From a virus: a stretch of 64,000 bases of DNA. The notes beneath the pieces are model-generated. The model was not told the origin of the DNA. It saw nothing but the letters and a program-made list of their open reading frames with translations, and searched no databases. Each line of letters starts with the position of its first letter. Positions within the stretch are counted from its first letter, which is position 1. The position numbers were made by a program, and so were the translations under genes. Positions 24,265 to 33,437 of this stretch are shown here, one piece after another. Location of the stretch: the IMG/VR virus record IMGVR_UViG_3300044712_000810, positions 186,001 to 250,000 of that record. One strand, written 5' to 3'.

Positions 24265-24545
24265 GTGAATTTGATAAGGTCAAAGATTTTGTTTATGAGA
24301 CCTTTACCTTATTCACACATGACGAATTTAATACATTTATTAAAAATATAACAGGTCTTAATAATAGATTTGAAGTAATAGATAATGGATCATATATGTT
24401 CTGTTACTTCGATATACAAGTTGGGAATCATAATATTCCCAGTGTACCTGTTGGTGTGCCTATTAGTGAATTACACAACGTTGCAAACAAATCATGGGAG
24501 ACAATATACCATGAACTACTCAAATATAGAATTAATATGTTATGA
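24261..24545 (+). CDS. CTM-like array protein
   Basis: A 94-aa protein of unknown function ending WETIYHELLKYRINML, a weak version of the motif. ATGA junctions on both sides. Confidence 0.8.
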   Translation: MSEFDKVKDFVYETFTLFTHDEFNTFIKNITGLNNRFEVIDNGSYMFCYFDIQVGNHNIPSVPVGVPISELHNVANKSWETIYHELLKYRINML

Positions 24546-25057
24546 CAAGTGAACAAGAAATTAATGACATTTTAAATGCATTATTAAATACTATTATAGA
24601 AAAACAAGAACAAGTAATGAAAAATGCAATCATAGGAAGATCAAATAGATATAGTGCTATGAATAGTTTTGTTGATGATAATGATATACTTGATAAAATG
24701 AGGCCACAAGAAGCATATGAATTTAGTAATAGTGTAATGTCCAATTCTATTGAAGAATTATATAACATAGTTAAAGACATTATATTATCTTATAATATAT
24801 TTAAAATAATCAAACTTGCTAATGTTACAAGATATTATTCTAAAAACTATCCAACGAGACAAATATCATTTGATCGATCACAAGTTGGTGAAACACATGC
24901 CGAAAGTGGTAATTTATTACAAATATTTGTACAGTATGCACCAAAGATAAATGTTAGAAACAATATATATTCAATATATGAATTTCTTGAACTTGAAAAA
25001 ATAGATATTGATGATTTCAAATTAAAAATTCAAAAACTAATACTGAGTGGCGTATGA
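24542..25057 (+). CDS. CTM array protein, long
   Basis: A 171-aa protein of unknown function ending DIDDFKLKIQKLILSGV. A helical N-terminal half (residues 1-80) makes it about twice the usual length. ATGA junctions. Confidence 0.8.
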   Translation: MTSEQEINDILNALLNTIIEKQEQVMKNAIIGRSNRYSAMNSFVDDNDILDKMRPQEAYEFSNSVMSNSIEELYNIVKDIILSYNIFKIIKLANVTRYYSKNYPTRQISFDRSQVGETHAESGNLLQIFVQYAPKINVRNNIYSIYEFLELEKIDIDDFKLKIQKLILSGV

Positions 25058-25362
25058 CCACAATCGATCACGTCAAATGGTATTATTACAGAGTATTTCA
25101 TGATTATAATATTTATAATCCTGAAAATGGAATGAGTGATTGGCAAGATAATGTTATTACAACATTTGAAAATATATGCAATAAATATATGAAGCCTGAA
25201 ATACAAAATGTTAAATATAATAAACAAACACGTGAAATTACATTTAATAAAGATGGTCAAAAGATATTTACATCACCATTAAATTTCATGGTCAATATAC
25301 TTAACATCCCATTGGATGAATTATGTACAGAGTTTGCAAAACTTGAATTGGAGTATTTATGA
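25054..25362 (+). CDS. CTM-like array protein
   Basis: A 102-aa protein of unknown function ending LDELCTEFAKLELEYL; its LEY codons form TTGGAG, the SD of the next gene. ATGA overlap. Confidence 0.8.
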   Translation: MTTIDHVKWYYYRVFHDYNIYNPENGMSDWQDNVITTFENICNKYMKPEIQNVKYNKQTREITFNKDGQKIFTSPLNFMVNILNIPLDELCTEFAKLELEYL

Positions 25363-25793
25363 TTACTTTCGACAACTGTCAAGAAGCTTATAAAACATTA
25401 TTGATAACTGTCGGAAGGAATCATAATGCAAGTAAAGATCCAACTAAACATGTGCCACCAACTGATAGATTATCTGGTGTTTTCGCCGAAGAGTTCTTTG
25501 AATATTTTAAATCAAGAGAAGATTCAGTCGCTATAGAGTTTATTGATTATGGATACTATATTCATAAACGATTAAGGACACTAACACAACAATTTGATTT
25601 CCTTGGATATACAAATCCAGATTTTAAAGAAACTTATGGGGCTGATCTTTCAATACTCACAACAGATGCTTTTGCATTAAATGTAAGACATTCTGAATTA
25701 TATGATTTGTTAGAGTATATGAATATAAAACTACAGATGTCAAATGATGAAATGTATAATCATTTAATCAAGATGACACTTAATCTTTTATGA
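25359..25793 (+). CDS. CTM-like array protein, last of operon
   Basis: A 144-aa protein of unknown function ending NDEMYNHLIKMTLNLL. As in the other operons the final gene lacks an SD-coding tail. A bidirectional terminator follows at once. Confidence 0.8.
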   Translation: MITFDNCQEAYKTLLITVGRNHNASKDPTKHVPPTDRLSGVFAEEFFEYFKSREDSVAIEFIDYGYYIHKRLRTLTQQFDFLGYTNPDFKETYGADLSILTTDAFALNVRHSELYDLLEYMNIKLQMSNDEMYNHLIKMTLNLL

Positions 25794-25794
25794 G

Positions 25795-25830
25795 TTTGGG
25801 GGACAAACGTCCCCCAAACAATTTTTATTT
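25795..25830. terminator. Bidirectional terminator
   Basis: TTTGGGGGAC and GTCCCCCAAA flank an AAAC loop. On the plus strand ATTTTTATTT follows. It separates the converging array operon (plus) and adhesin operon (minus). Confidence 0.85.
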
Positions 25831-26187
25831 CCAATCTAATCCATCGATTGGTGGATTTTCTTTTTTTAATCTTTCTATTTCATCTAATTCTGATTGAACA
25901 TCATCCCAACTTTCAGGTAATCTTATTAAATGTGTTCTGGCTTGTACATTATATGAAGGTACTGTTTCTTCTGGATAGTAATTATCTTCTGCGTCTGAAT
26001 ATTCTTCAATTATTTGTTCCGGCACATTATATGCTGGATATTCAACAACAACTGATGGAAAAGCAGACACATTTGGATATTGTTCCATACAATTGGGATA
26101 TACCAATACTTGTGCACCTTTAATAACTGCATACTGTTCAACAAACTCTCTTGAATATTTATCATATGGATTATGTAGTATTATCAT
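25825..26187 (-). CDS. Thioredoxin-fold-like protein without catalytic Cys
   Basis: A 120-aa protein. The start MIILHNPYDKYSREFVEQY recalls the ArsC/glutaredoxin opening (HNPxCxxSRE) with Asp and Lys where the redox Cys would be, and SAFPSVVVEYP recalls the cis-Pro strand of thioredoxin folds. If so, it is a non-catalytic version, perhaps a tail assembly factor: it is the last gene after a Gly-rich adhesin. The fold is only a suggestion. Confidence 0.6.
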   Translation of the reverse strand: MIILHNPYDKYSREFVEQYAVIKGAQVLVYPNCMEQYPNVSAFPSVVVEYPAYNVPEQIIEEYSDAEDNYYPEETVPSYNVQARTHLIRLPESWDDVQSELDEIERLKKENPPIDGLDWK

Positions 26188-26188
26188 A

Positions 26189-27214
26189 TTATATCACCAC
26201 TTTTTGAACTCGAATATTACCAGCACCACCATTACCACCGGTAAAGTACCAATTATATCCTTGTGAATTACAGGAACTAGCGCCACCAGAACCACCATTT
26301 GCTCTTATTGTTCCAGAATTTGTATAATTACCAGTATATAATAGTGTAATACCACCGCCACCAGAACCACCACCGCCAGCAGATCTATGACCACCACATG
26401 CTGATCCACCAGGTGATCCATCAGATATAATAGCACCAGTTGATCCAATTATAATATTTCCATAAACAACAAAAATTAATGCGCCACCAGTTCCAGAACT
26501 TCCTGTGTATCCAGTTCCCATAGGTCCTGAATATGGTGAACCTCCTGGGTTACCAGCACCACCACCACAAGCATTTGCTCCAGCTGTTCCAGAACCCGCA
26601 TCGTTACCATTACCACCAGCACCACCATTAGCTACACCAGCACTACCAGAACATGAAGATGCTGGCCATCCTCTCCATGCACATTCCCAACCAGATGCTC
26701 CTCCACCAGATCCGCCAGAATAAATAGTTCCAGCCGAACCATTACCACCGGCATTTCCAATTCCACCACCGTTACCACCACCACCGCATAATCCAGTGTT
26801 AGTCGCAGCAGCGTAACCATGTGTATACCATGTTCCACCGGCTCCAGCACTAGTACTTAACCATTGTATATCACATGTTGAAACATCAGTTTGATGTAAC
26901 ATTTCTAATGTTTTAAGTTTTAATCCTCTATTAGTCCCAGTAGCTCTTGCGCCTCTAGCACTCATATTAATTACACCATTAACAACCAGATCACCTCTAC
27001 AAAATATATGTAGACCTTTACATCTATTAGATGTTGTAAGTGTAACACCTGAATTAACTGTAATACCATCATAATATAATTCAACTGGTGCACCATCTAA
27101 TGTCGATGTTAATGTTGTATTTGTTGTATATGTAATCTTTGGTAAAAATGTTTTATTTAACCATGGTTTTCTAATACTTGATGCTTTTTGCATAAATAAT
27201 GTTGTACTTGGCAT
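26189..27214 (-). CDS. Glycine-rich tail adhesin
   Basis: A 341-aa protein. Residues about 1-125 are beta-rich (TLTTSNRCKGLHIFCRGDL and similar). Residues about 125-330 are dominated by Gly runs (GGGGNGGGIG, GGAGGNGNDAG, SAGGGGSGGGGI) separated by short variable stretches. This layout matches the polyglycine-sandwich tips of T-even-type receptor adhesins (gp38-like). It probably determines host range. SD AAGGTGAT. It overlaps nothing and follows another fibre gene by 9 bases. Confidence 0.8.
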   Translation of the reverse strand: MPSTTLFMQKASSIRKPWLNKTFLPKITYTTNTTLTSTLDGAPVELYYDGITVNSGVTLTTSNRCKGLHIFCRGDLVVNGVINMSARGARATGTNRGLKLKTLEMLHQTDVSTCDIQWLSTSAGAGGTWYTHGYAAATNTGLCGGGGNGGGIGNAGGNGSAGTIYSGGSGGGASGWECAWRGWPASSCSGSAGVANGGAGGNGNDAGSGTAGANACGGGAGNPGGSPYSGPMGTGYTGSSGTGGALIFVVYGNIIIGSTGAIISDGSPGGSACGGHRSAGGGGSGGGGITLLYTGNYTNSGTIRANGGSGGASSCNSQGYNWYFTGGNGGAGNIRVQKVVI

Positions 27215-27223
27215 AATATCACC

Positions 27224-27961
27224 TTACTTAAGATCAAGTCCTGCTGCAAATCCGTATATGTTTTGTCCACCATCATCAGAAACAAATACTAAACGATCTA
27301 TTCCAGCAGTAGTTAACGTTGGTTTTGTTCCACCACCCCATTTTACATTGGGTGACCAAGTAACAGTATATGCTCCACCATTAGCCATACTTAATACAAC
27401 AGATGCAGATTGTCCTTGTGAAGCACTTGGAAATCCACTAAAACTTATAGTACATGCACCGCCAATTGTTACCAATTGAACTACACCTTTTGTAATATCA
27501 ACTGTAAAACTTGATGTTTTTGTATTATTATTAAATACAGTTTCAGTATATTGTGTAAAACGTTGATTTAAAAATCCAGCAGAATCACTCATTGCAAATA
27601 TTAATGCTTTACCAGATGTTGGTTCAGAGAAGTTTAAAATAATACTATCATTATTAGAAAATGTTATAGTTGAAGGGAAGTTAATATCACCTTCTTCATC
27701 ATATACTACAACAATTAAATCTTGTGAGTTCAACCCGTGAACAATTGACCACGTGGATGTAACTGCTGTTTGAACATGTTTATAATGTTGATTTTCTCTA
27801 GTTAATGGACGCCATGCTTGGACTCCTTCTACTTCTGTCCAAATATATAAAACGCCGCCAACTAATGCGAATTGCCCAACAGTGGGTGAAGTCGGAAAAG
27901 TATCATTATCATTTTTGAGGATTAGTTTTCCTCTACATGTAAAATCTGCAAGAGCTTTCAT
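27224..27961 (-). CDS. Tail fibre protein with shared anchoring domain
   Basis: A 245-aa protein. Residues about 8-130 closely follow the N-terminus of the 591-aa fibre at 39952-41727: F-P-x-SPT-[VI]-GQ, [VL]-LYI, W-x-PLT, HxLNS, the run NLSF/LNFSE and GKA-[LV]-[IV]-FA-x-SDS. This is probably a common domain for attaching fibres to the baseplate. The C-terminal half is beta-rich with no recognised domain. Confidence 0.75.
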   Translation of the reverse strand: MKALADFTCRGKLILKNDNDTFPTSPTVGQFALVGGVLYIWTEVEGVQAWRPLTRENQHYKHVQTAVTSTWSIVHGLNSQDLIVVVYDEEGDINFPSTITFSNNDSIILNFSEPTSGKALIFAMSDSAGFLNQRFTQYTETVFNNNTKTSSFTVDITKGVVQLVTIGGACTISFSGFPSASQGQSASVVLSMANGGAYTVTWSPNVKWGGGTKPTLTTAGIDRLVFVSDDGGQNIYGFAAGLDLK

Positions 27962-27977
27962 TCATATCTCCTAAATT

Positions 27978-28002
27978 TAAAAAATAGGGGGATTTCTCCC
28001 CC
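27978..28002 (-). terminator. Terminator inside fibre operon
   Basis: GGGGGA-TTTC-TCCCCC hairpin; on the minus strand TATTTTTTAAATTT follows. It would end the transcript after the gene at 28011 and so part the enzyme block from the two adhesin genes. Confidence 0.8.
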
Positions 28003-28010
28003 ACTCGACA

Positions 28011-28781
28011 TTATATTTCTAGTTTGAATCTAGATATATATTTTCTTGTTTGTGCAATAATATTAATACATTTATTATGATTATTAATAAAATAAATATC
28101 TTTTATATGTCCTTCTGGAATTGTATCAATATCATATTTTTTACCATATTGAATGTAATTAATAATATCAATTTGTTCAGGTATTGCACCAACAATTTTG
28201 TTCAGTGCAGATTCAGATAAAGTTGATACTGGATTGTTTGGTGTTAAGCTTAATGAATTCATAAATGTTTCATACCATTTAGAGAAGAATTTATCTTTTC
28301 TAAATGCACAAACAAATGAACTATCACATGCGGGTTGTTCTTTCCACCAATATGATGCGATTTTAGCAATTTTATTATATCCTGGTGACATTAATAATAA
28401 AGATGGTTCTTTAATTAATGTCATATCAAGATCTATATGAATTAATAAATCTTCTGTTAAATTATTATCAGCCCAAGCCATGACCAATGGTTTATTAAAG
28501 ATAGGATATTTAAAATTATCACTTGTAGATATTAATTCGGGAACTTCCATATATGTTACATTAAGTTCAGATAATTTTGCTTGTTGTTCATCGGTTAATG
28601 TATAACTAGATGGACATATAGCATAAATTGGAATATTTCTAAGTTCTCCAGCAAGTGATCTCCATGCAGTAAAACATACGATTGCATCTGATAACATTGG
28701 TGAATGTGGATTTTTTATACCATTTTCATCAACTATTGGTCTATTATAATTTTCAATAATTGTAACTAATGCTGGATTCAT
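28011..28781 (-). CDS. Glycosyltransferase-like protein
   Basis: A 256-aa protein. Residues about 30-60 (AIVCFTAWRSL, NIPIYAICPSS) form a nucleotide-sugar-type Rossmann start. HIDLDMTLI (Asp117-Leu-Asp119) looks like the DxD metal-binding motif of GT-A glycosyltransferases, preceded by LVMAWADNN. It could glycosylate a virion protein or receptor. It closes the radical SAM block, separated from the adhesins by a terminator. Family not certain. Confidence 0.6.
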   Translation of the reverse strand: MNPALVTIIENYNRPIVDENGIKNPHSPMLSDAIVCFTAWRSLAGELRNIPIYAICPSSYTLTDEQQAKLSELNVTYMEVPELISTSDNFKYPIFNKPLVMAWADNNLTEDLLIHIDLDMTLIKEPSLLLMSPGYNKIAKIASYWWKEQPACDSSFVCAFRKDKFFSKWYETFMNSLSLTPNNPVSTLSESALNKIVGAIPEQIDIINYIQYGKKYDIDTIPEGHIKDIYFINNHNKCINIIAQTRKYISRFKLEI

Positions 28782-28795
28782 TTTTTATCTCCAGA

Positions 28796-29443
28796 TTATA
28801 CATTTTCAAGATCAGATCTTGTAATTGAAGGAACTCCTTCAAGTTCTGCACCTGTGATTGCATTTAAATATACATTATAGGAATTTTCAATTGCGGCAAA
28901 GTCTGTACTTGTTTTAATAAAATCAAATACATTAAGTGCGTATTTATATACTTTAAATGTATAGTAGAAACGATCCATATTATTAATATGTTCTTCTAGT
29001 GCATTGATTGCCTCAATATTTCCACTTTGTAAAATTTCAGCTGTTTTGATTTCGCGATTTTCATCGGTGACAACATAACCTAAGTTGAATAACTTAGACC
29101 AAGACATAAGATATGCCCAAAAATAAGCCATACCCATTGGTCCAGTTGCCATTTGCATATGATCATAAATCTTTTCAACAACTGCACTTTTAATTGCCAT
29201 TAAATTATCACGAGATTCAAAAGTAAAATCTGTAGTGTTACTAACAATTTGACCAGCAACAACTTTTGATTTTAAAATTAATGCATCATTAGTAGGCAAT
29301 TGTGATTGAAGTAATTCAAATACTTCTTGTGAAATCTCAAATGCAAATTGTGTTGAATATTTAAATGATTGATCGACAGTCATAATTGACTGTATTAAAT
29401 ATCTATCACTGTGTTCTGAATTTTTAATTTTTGCAAGATACAT
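28796..29443 (-). CDS. Unknown protein beside Cys-rich gene
   Basis: A 215-aa protein of unknown function. Mostly helical, ending SITRSDLENV. SD AAGGAG before ATG. It lies directly downstream of the Cys-rich repeat protein, so it may be its partner or carrier. Confidence 0.75.
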   Translation of the reverse strand: MYLAKIKNSEHSDRYLIQSIMTVDQSFKYSTQFAFEISQEVFELLQSQLPTNDALILKSKVVAGQIVSNTTDFTFESRDNLMAIKSAVVEKIYDHMQMATGPMGMAYFWAYLMSWSKLFNLGYVVTDENREIKTAEILQSGNIEAINALEEHINNMDRFYYTFKVYKYALNVFDFIKTSTDFAAIENSYNVYLNAITGAELEGVPSITRSDLENV

Positions 29444-29464
29444 ATTATTTATCTCCTTTATTTA

Positions 29465-29968
29465 TTATGCGCACCAGAAACACCAACAGTTTCCATGGCA
29501 ATCACTATGACAGTTACAGTTTCCATGACAGTTACTATGACAATCACCAGACCAGTTACAATCACTATGACAGTTACTATGACAGTCTGAGTGACAGTTA
29601 CTATGACAGTTTGAGTGACAGTTTGAATAATATGCATCACAAACACATGCAACTTCATCGGTATTAACATCAGACTTAATTAAGTTTAATGTAGTACCGG
29701 CGATAATTTCACCAGTAGAAACATTTGAATAACCAGTATGTGTTGCTATTGTTTCTGCTGCACTTCTAAGATTGTTAGTATCTGTTGTTGGAATAATTGT
29801 TCCAACTGTTGGTGACGGTATAGAAGATGTTGCCAATCCTCTACGAGTTTGTTCACGAACAATTGCATTCGCGACTTCAATATATGCGCCAGTTTGAATC
29901 ATACTTCCAGTACTTGTACCATAAGACCACACGGTGGCATTTGATGCACAAGGAGGTATTCTACCCAT
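29465..29968 (-). CDS. Cys-rich repeat protein, candidate radical SAM substrate
   Basis: A 167-aa protein. Residues 1-105 are ordinary (AIVREQTRRGLATSSI, then TGEIIAGTTLNLIKSDVN). The last about 58 residues hold about 15 Cys, mainly as a four-residue repeat C-H-S-[ND] (NCHSNCHSNCHSDC), then CHGNCNCHSDCHGNC and CWCFWCA at the end. The gene follows two radical SAM genes without a gap (ATG overlaps the stop region of 29961). A conserved leader with a modified repetitive core is the architecture of radical-SAM RiPP precursors; metal binding is the alternative. The encoding DNA is a 12-base tandem repeat. Confidence 0.8.
   Translation of the reverse strand: MGRIPPCASNATVWSYGTSTGSMIQTGAYIEVANAIVREQTRRGLATSSIPSPTVGTIIPTTDTNNLRSAAETIATHTGYSNVSTGEIIAGTTLNLIKSDVNTDEVACVCDAYYSNCHSNCHSNCHSDCHSNCHSDCNWSGDCHSNCHGNCNCHSDCHGNCWCFWCA
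29488..29627. repeat. 12-base tandem repeat encoding C-H-S-[ND]
   Basis: Imperfect repeats of the type CAGTTACTATGA and CAGTTTGAGTGA on the plus strand, in frame with the Cys repeats of the minus-strand gene. Copy number could vary between isolates by slippage. Confidence 0.75.
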
Positions 29969-31202
29969 TATTATACTCCTTTTTAATATTTATAAATTCG
30001 TTCTTTTTATGTGATATAATTCTATTTAATATACATACACGTTGTTCAACGTTAAAATCATACCATTTATCATAATAATTTTCTTTATTGCTGGCATCAT
30101 ATTTATCTTTATTACATTTTACACAATATAAAGGTGAACAGTCGACACATTCATCATCTAGTTTTGTTGATGATTCATATTTATCATGTTCCATTTTACT
30201 CTTCATGAGATCATTATAGAAATCTAATTCTATATGTGATATCATATGATCTTTTTTATTTGGAGTATATAATGTTCCATGACACTTATATATAAATCCA
30301 TCAATATCTATTGTAAATAAATCTTTACCAGCAAAACAATTACCTATTTGTTTTTTCTCTAGTAACCATGAAAAGAATGGTTTGACATTACGATCCTTTT
30401 CCCAACGATCAAGTTCGAAGTGCATTATCTTATATATCTGTAATTCAAGATTATGTAATGCAAATCTAAATGATTTTTTGTCAAGTGCTGTAACAGATTG
30501 GCCACGTTCTAATGTTGGGCAATAGCCTTTCATTATATGTGGTGCATCAGGGAATGAATTCTGTAAATCATATATATCACAATATGATTCATATACGTAA
30601 TTTACACTTTTTAATGGTATTGTGCTTTTGATTGAATGTACAACGCCATATTTCATACAGTTTATAATATTTTCACGGACTTTGTCGCCGCAGATTCTAT
30701 TGTATTCGTTAATTGGATTACCATCGTAACTTATTTGAGTTATAAGTTTAGGTTCTCCAAATGCAGTCATGTGTTTTGAATAAAAAATCATATTCTCAAA
30801 AATATTTTCTAAATATATTCCATTAGTATATAGTGTGAATTCTACATTTTTAAAGTTTAAGAAGTATCGTAACATAAATTTGATTGCTGGATAATTTAAT
30901 GTAGGTTCGCCACCCCAAAATGTAATATTTAATACATCATAATTCTGTTTAAAATGATCAGTTTTAACTAATTGTTCGAGTTTATAACAAGTGAGATATA
31001 TTTGATCTTCACTAAAATAAAGTTTATCAAAATGTCCTTTCTCAAAACAATAAGAACATTTAGAATTACAGTCATTTGTAAGATTTATTTCAATTGTTAA
31101 ACGTCTAAGATTTGGTTTATTTGTAAATTTTGGTTTTTGATATAAATCTAACGCTGATGATATATATTTACGAAGTTCATCTTTATAATTAAATTCTAAC
31201 AT
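29961..31202 (-). CDS. Radical SAM/SPASM enzyme
   Basis: A 413-aa protein. Cys45/Cys49/Cys52 (DCNSKCSYC) bind the SAM cluster; FWGGEPTLNY is the GGEP motif. The C-terminal SPASM region has CFAGKDLFTIDIDGFIYKC, then DECVDCSPLYCVKC and a last Cys (RVCIL). This set of auxiliary-cluster ligands is typical of enzymes that modify ribosomal peptides (anSME/sactisynthase-like). It lies directly upstream of the Cys-rich repeat gene, making that its likely substrate (inference). Confidence 0.9.
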   Translation of the reverse strand: MLEFNYKDELRKYISSALDLYQKPKFTNKPNLRRLTIEINLTNDCNSKCSYCFEKGHFDKLYFSEDQIYLTCYKLEQLVKTDHFKQNYDVLNITFWGGEPTLNYPAIKFMLRYFLNFKNVEFTLYTNGIYLENIFENMIFYSKHMTAFGEPKLITQISYDGNPINEYNRICGDKVRENIINCMKYGVVHSIKSTIPLKSVNYVYESYCDIYDLQNSFPDAPHIMKGYCPTLERGQSVTALDKKSFRFALHNLELQIYKIMHFELDRWEKDRNVKPFFSWLLEKKQIGNCFAGKDLFTIDIDGFIYKCHGTLYTPNKKDHMISHIELDFYNDLMKSKMEHDKYESSTKLDDECVDCSPLYCVKCNKDKYDASNKENYYDKWYDFNVEQRVCILNRIISHKKNEFINIKKEYNNG

Positions 31203-32143
31203 TTCTTAAAGCTCCCAATCTCACTACCTTGATTATTGCATAAGTTACGGTAATTTTTAAAGAATACAGATTGATATGTATTATATTTAGGTCTTGCTCG
31301 AACACCTTCTTGTGGGACTAAATATATATCATTTGTCATCTTTGTAAGTTTAATACATTGATGTTCACAAATAGAACATACTTCCTGACACATTTTGATT
31401 TTGTATTTCTTGTATATTTTATTCATGTAACATGCTTCAAGAATATCTTTCAATTGATATGCATCAGCATCAGGATGATGATTATCTATTTCATTCCAGT
31501 TATGTGTAATAGAAAATCTATGAACATTCGGATAATATTCACACATATAAACCATATCATGAACAATATGATCTATATTTTGTTTATTTACAGTATATGC
31601 AATACCATAACGAATACCAGAATGTTTTAATATTTCTAATGCTTCTTCGATTTCTGATTTAGCTGATTGTTTATTTCCACGCCAAATACGTCTATCAGAA
31701 TGTGGACCATCATAACTAACTTGAACTAGAAATGTACTATTGTGTTTTGATGTAATTCTTTTATTTAATTCTAATAACTCATTGATATATTTCTTTACTA
31801 ATATACCATTAGTTTCTATCATAATATTCAAGTATCCATCTATTTTTGCGAATACTTGTTCCATAGTATATAATATAGTATCCATTCGCAGTAATGGTTC
31901 GCCACCAAAGAATAATAAACCAGTAGGTCCTTTAGTTCCTTCGCGTTTGATTATATTATCAATAAATGCATCAACTTCTTCTTTTGATGCATCGCGTTGG
32001 TAATCACCAAGTTCTTGTCTTTTTTCTTCTTCAAAACAATATTCACATGCTAAGTTACAACGAGTTGTAACATATATAATATTCATTTGGTGGCCGGTAA
32101 TCTTACTAGCATCTTCTTCAAATATTTGAGACGCTTTAACCAT
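31196..32143 (-). CDS. Radical SAM enzyme, short
   Basis: A 315-aa protein. Cys29/Cys33/Cys36 (RCNLACEYC), GLLFFGGEPLLR, and a compact C-terminal Cys set (CQEVCSICEHQC). It is too short for a full SPASM domain. It overlaps the next radical SAM gene by 7 bases, suggesting the two act together. SD GGAG. Confidence 0.9.
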   Translation of the reverse strand: MVKASQIFEEDASKITGHQMNIIYVTTRCNLACEYCFEEEKRQELGDYQRDASKEEVDAFIDNIIKREGTKGPTGLLFFGGEPLLRMDTILYTMEQVFAKIDGYLNIMIETNGILVKKYINELLELNKRITSKHNSTFLVQVSYDGPHSDRRIWRGNKQSAKSEIEEALEILKHSGIRYGIAYTVNKQNIDHIVHDMVYMCEYYPNVHRFSITHNWNEIDNHHPDADAYQLKDILEACYMNKIYKKYKIKMCQEVCSICEHQCIKLTKMTNDIYLVPQEGVRARPKYNTYQSVFFKNYRNLCNNQGSEIGSFKKC

Positions 32144-32152
32144 GAATTACTC

Positions 32153-32839
32153 CTACAAATATTTTAACAACTTGTTCTTATTTCCAAGTGTAAAAGTTGA
32201 TGTTTTAACTGCTAAATACATTAATGATACTAGGCGCGGATGTGTTAGTTTTATTTTTGATAGATTTGGTTGAATGATTGTATCAAAATATTTAATAACA
32301 TCATCTTCTACTGCTGTTTTATCTTTACACAGTGCAATAAAGTATGAACTAATTAAATATGATTTACGACTATCTTCATTTATTGTTATTAAATATTTAA
32401 CAATAGCATCAAATCGTCTATTATTAAGTAATATTTTATATTTAATACAATACCTATCAAGATAATACATTATACCATCAAACAATGCATTATCTGGAGC
32501 ATCACCAGACTTAATTATCTCTTCAACATATGATGTTGAAATATCAAAGTTATTAAGATTAACTAGACAAAACAAAATATCATGTAACCAATCACTTTGT
32601 GTGTATTTATCTTTTATTAATGTTTCTTTATTTACATTAAGAAAAGTGAGCGCATCATCAAATTTATTTTGATTTATAAGATCAAAATAATAATTAAACT
32701 TATCATTTCCACGTTTAGAGCTTAGATCTTCATGAATAATTTTCTTTTGCCAATCTTTTAAATATTTAATTGTAAACTTAATAAGTTTATTATATTTACC
32801 TGTATAAAATTCTGATTCATCCATAACTCTATTAATCAT
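32153..32839 (-). CDS. Unknown helical protein in radical SAM operon
   Basis: A 228-aa protein of unknown function. Almost entirely helical with repeated pairs of amphipathic helices (FDDALTFLNV, NNFDISTSYVEE, RRFDAIVKYL), perhaps a TPR-like scaffold. It could hold substrates or enzymes together; no motif proves this. Confidence 0.75.
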   Translation of the reverse strand: MINRVMDESEFYTGKYNKLIKFTIKYLKDWQKKIIHEDLSSKRGNDKFNYYFDLINQNKFDDALTFLNVNKETLIKDKYTQSDWLHDILFCLVNLNNFDISTSYVEEIIKSGDAPDNALFDGIMYYLDRYCIKYKILLNNRRFDAIVKYLITINEDSRKSYLISSYFIALCKDKTAVEDDVIKYFDTIIQPNLSKIKLTHPRLVSLMYLAVKTSTFTLGNKNKLLKYL

Positions 32840-32852
32840 TTTATTATCTCCA

Positions 32853-33437
32853 TTACTTAGTTTGGGACAACTGTTCCTTCACATAAGCGATAATAGCGTT
32901 TACTTCATTTTCGCATTCCGCATCTTGTTCTTTTGTGAGTCGAACCATTGGTCCTTTAATTCTTGCTTCTTTATTAATCCATGTATTCGAAGTGACACCT
33001 TCGTGACCACTTACTTGTAAATATGCTGCAACTTGTGGTGCAGGTTTGGTTTCTGGAATATATTTTAAACTTCCATCAGGATTTCTATCAGCGAATTTTT
33101 TGACCGGCTCTGGACATTGTGGACATCTTTCAACTGGATCATCACCACAATTACATGAACGTTTTTCAGGAACTACCGTTGGTGGTGTTTTTGATGGACA
33201 TGCACTACAACCAACAACTTCATCTGGTCCGTTTTTGGCATTTTGTTCTGCACAATCACACGAACCAAATGCTTTAGTAAATTCATAATTATAATCAAAT
33301 TCTGCACCAACTGTTTTAGCGCAGAAAAACATAATAGTTTCTGACATCATTGGATTTTTATCTTTGAAATACATTGCACCTTTCATTAAACTAGATAGTG
33401 CATCTAACATTTCGTCTGGGATTTGTCTTTCTTCCAT
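32853..33437 (-). CDS. Cys-rich protein, candidate modification substrate
   Basis: A 194-aa protein. A central 50-residue stretch holds CDC, CSAC, CNC, CPQC with Pro-rich spacers (CPSKTPPTVVPEKRSCNC). The flanks are non-Cys and helical. It overlaps the upstream radical SAM gene by 34 bases. SD TTGGAGGA. It could be a metal-binding carrier or another substrate of the enzymes around it. Confidence 0.75.
   Translation of the reverse strand: MEERQIPDEMLDALSSLMKGAMYFKDKNPMMSETIMFFCAKTVGAEFDYNYEFTKAFGSCDCAEQNAKNGPDEVVGCSACPSKTPPTVVPEKRSCNCGDDPVERCPQCPEPVKKFADRNPDGSLKYIPETKPAPQVAAYLQVSGHEGVTSNTWINKEARIKGPMVRLTKEQDAECENEVNAIIAYVKEQLSQTK

Noticed and set aside
26505-26850. Pro-rich plus-strand ORF and an alternative minus-strand frame in the Gly-rich adhesin
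   Set aside because: Both are by-products of the GGN-codon-rich adhesin gene read in other frames.
29488-29627. Tandem repeats resembling a CRISPR array
   Set aside because: Units are 12 bases without spacers of constant length and lie in frame inside a gene.
29431-29667. Plus-strand ORF with HYDSY/SDSYYDS repeats
   Set aside because: It is the antisense shadow of the Cys-repeat gene at 29465; its repeats only mirror the 12-base DNA repeat. No promoter motif or SD.
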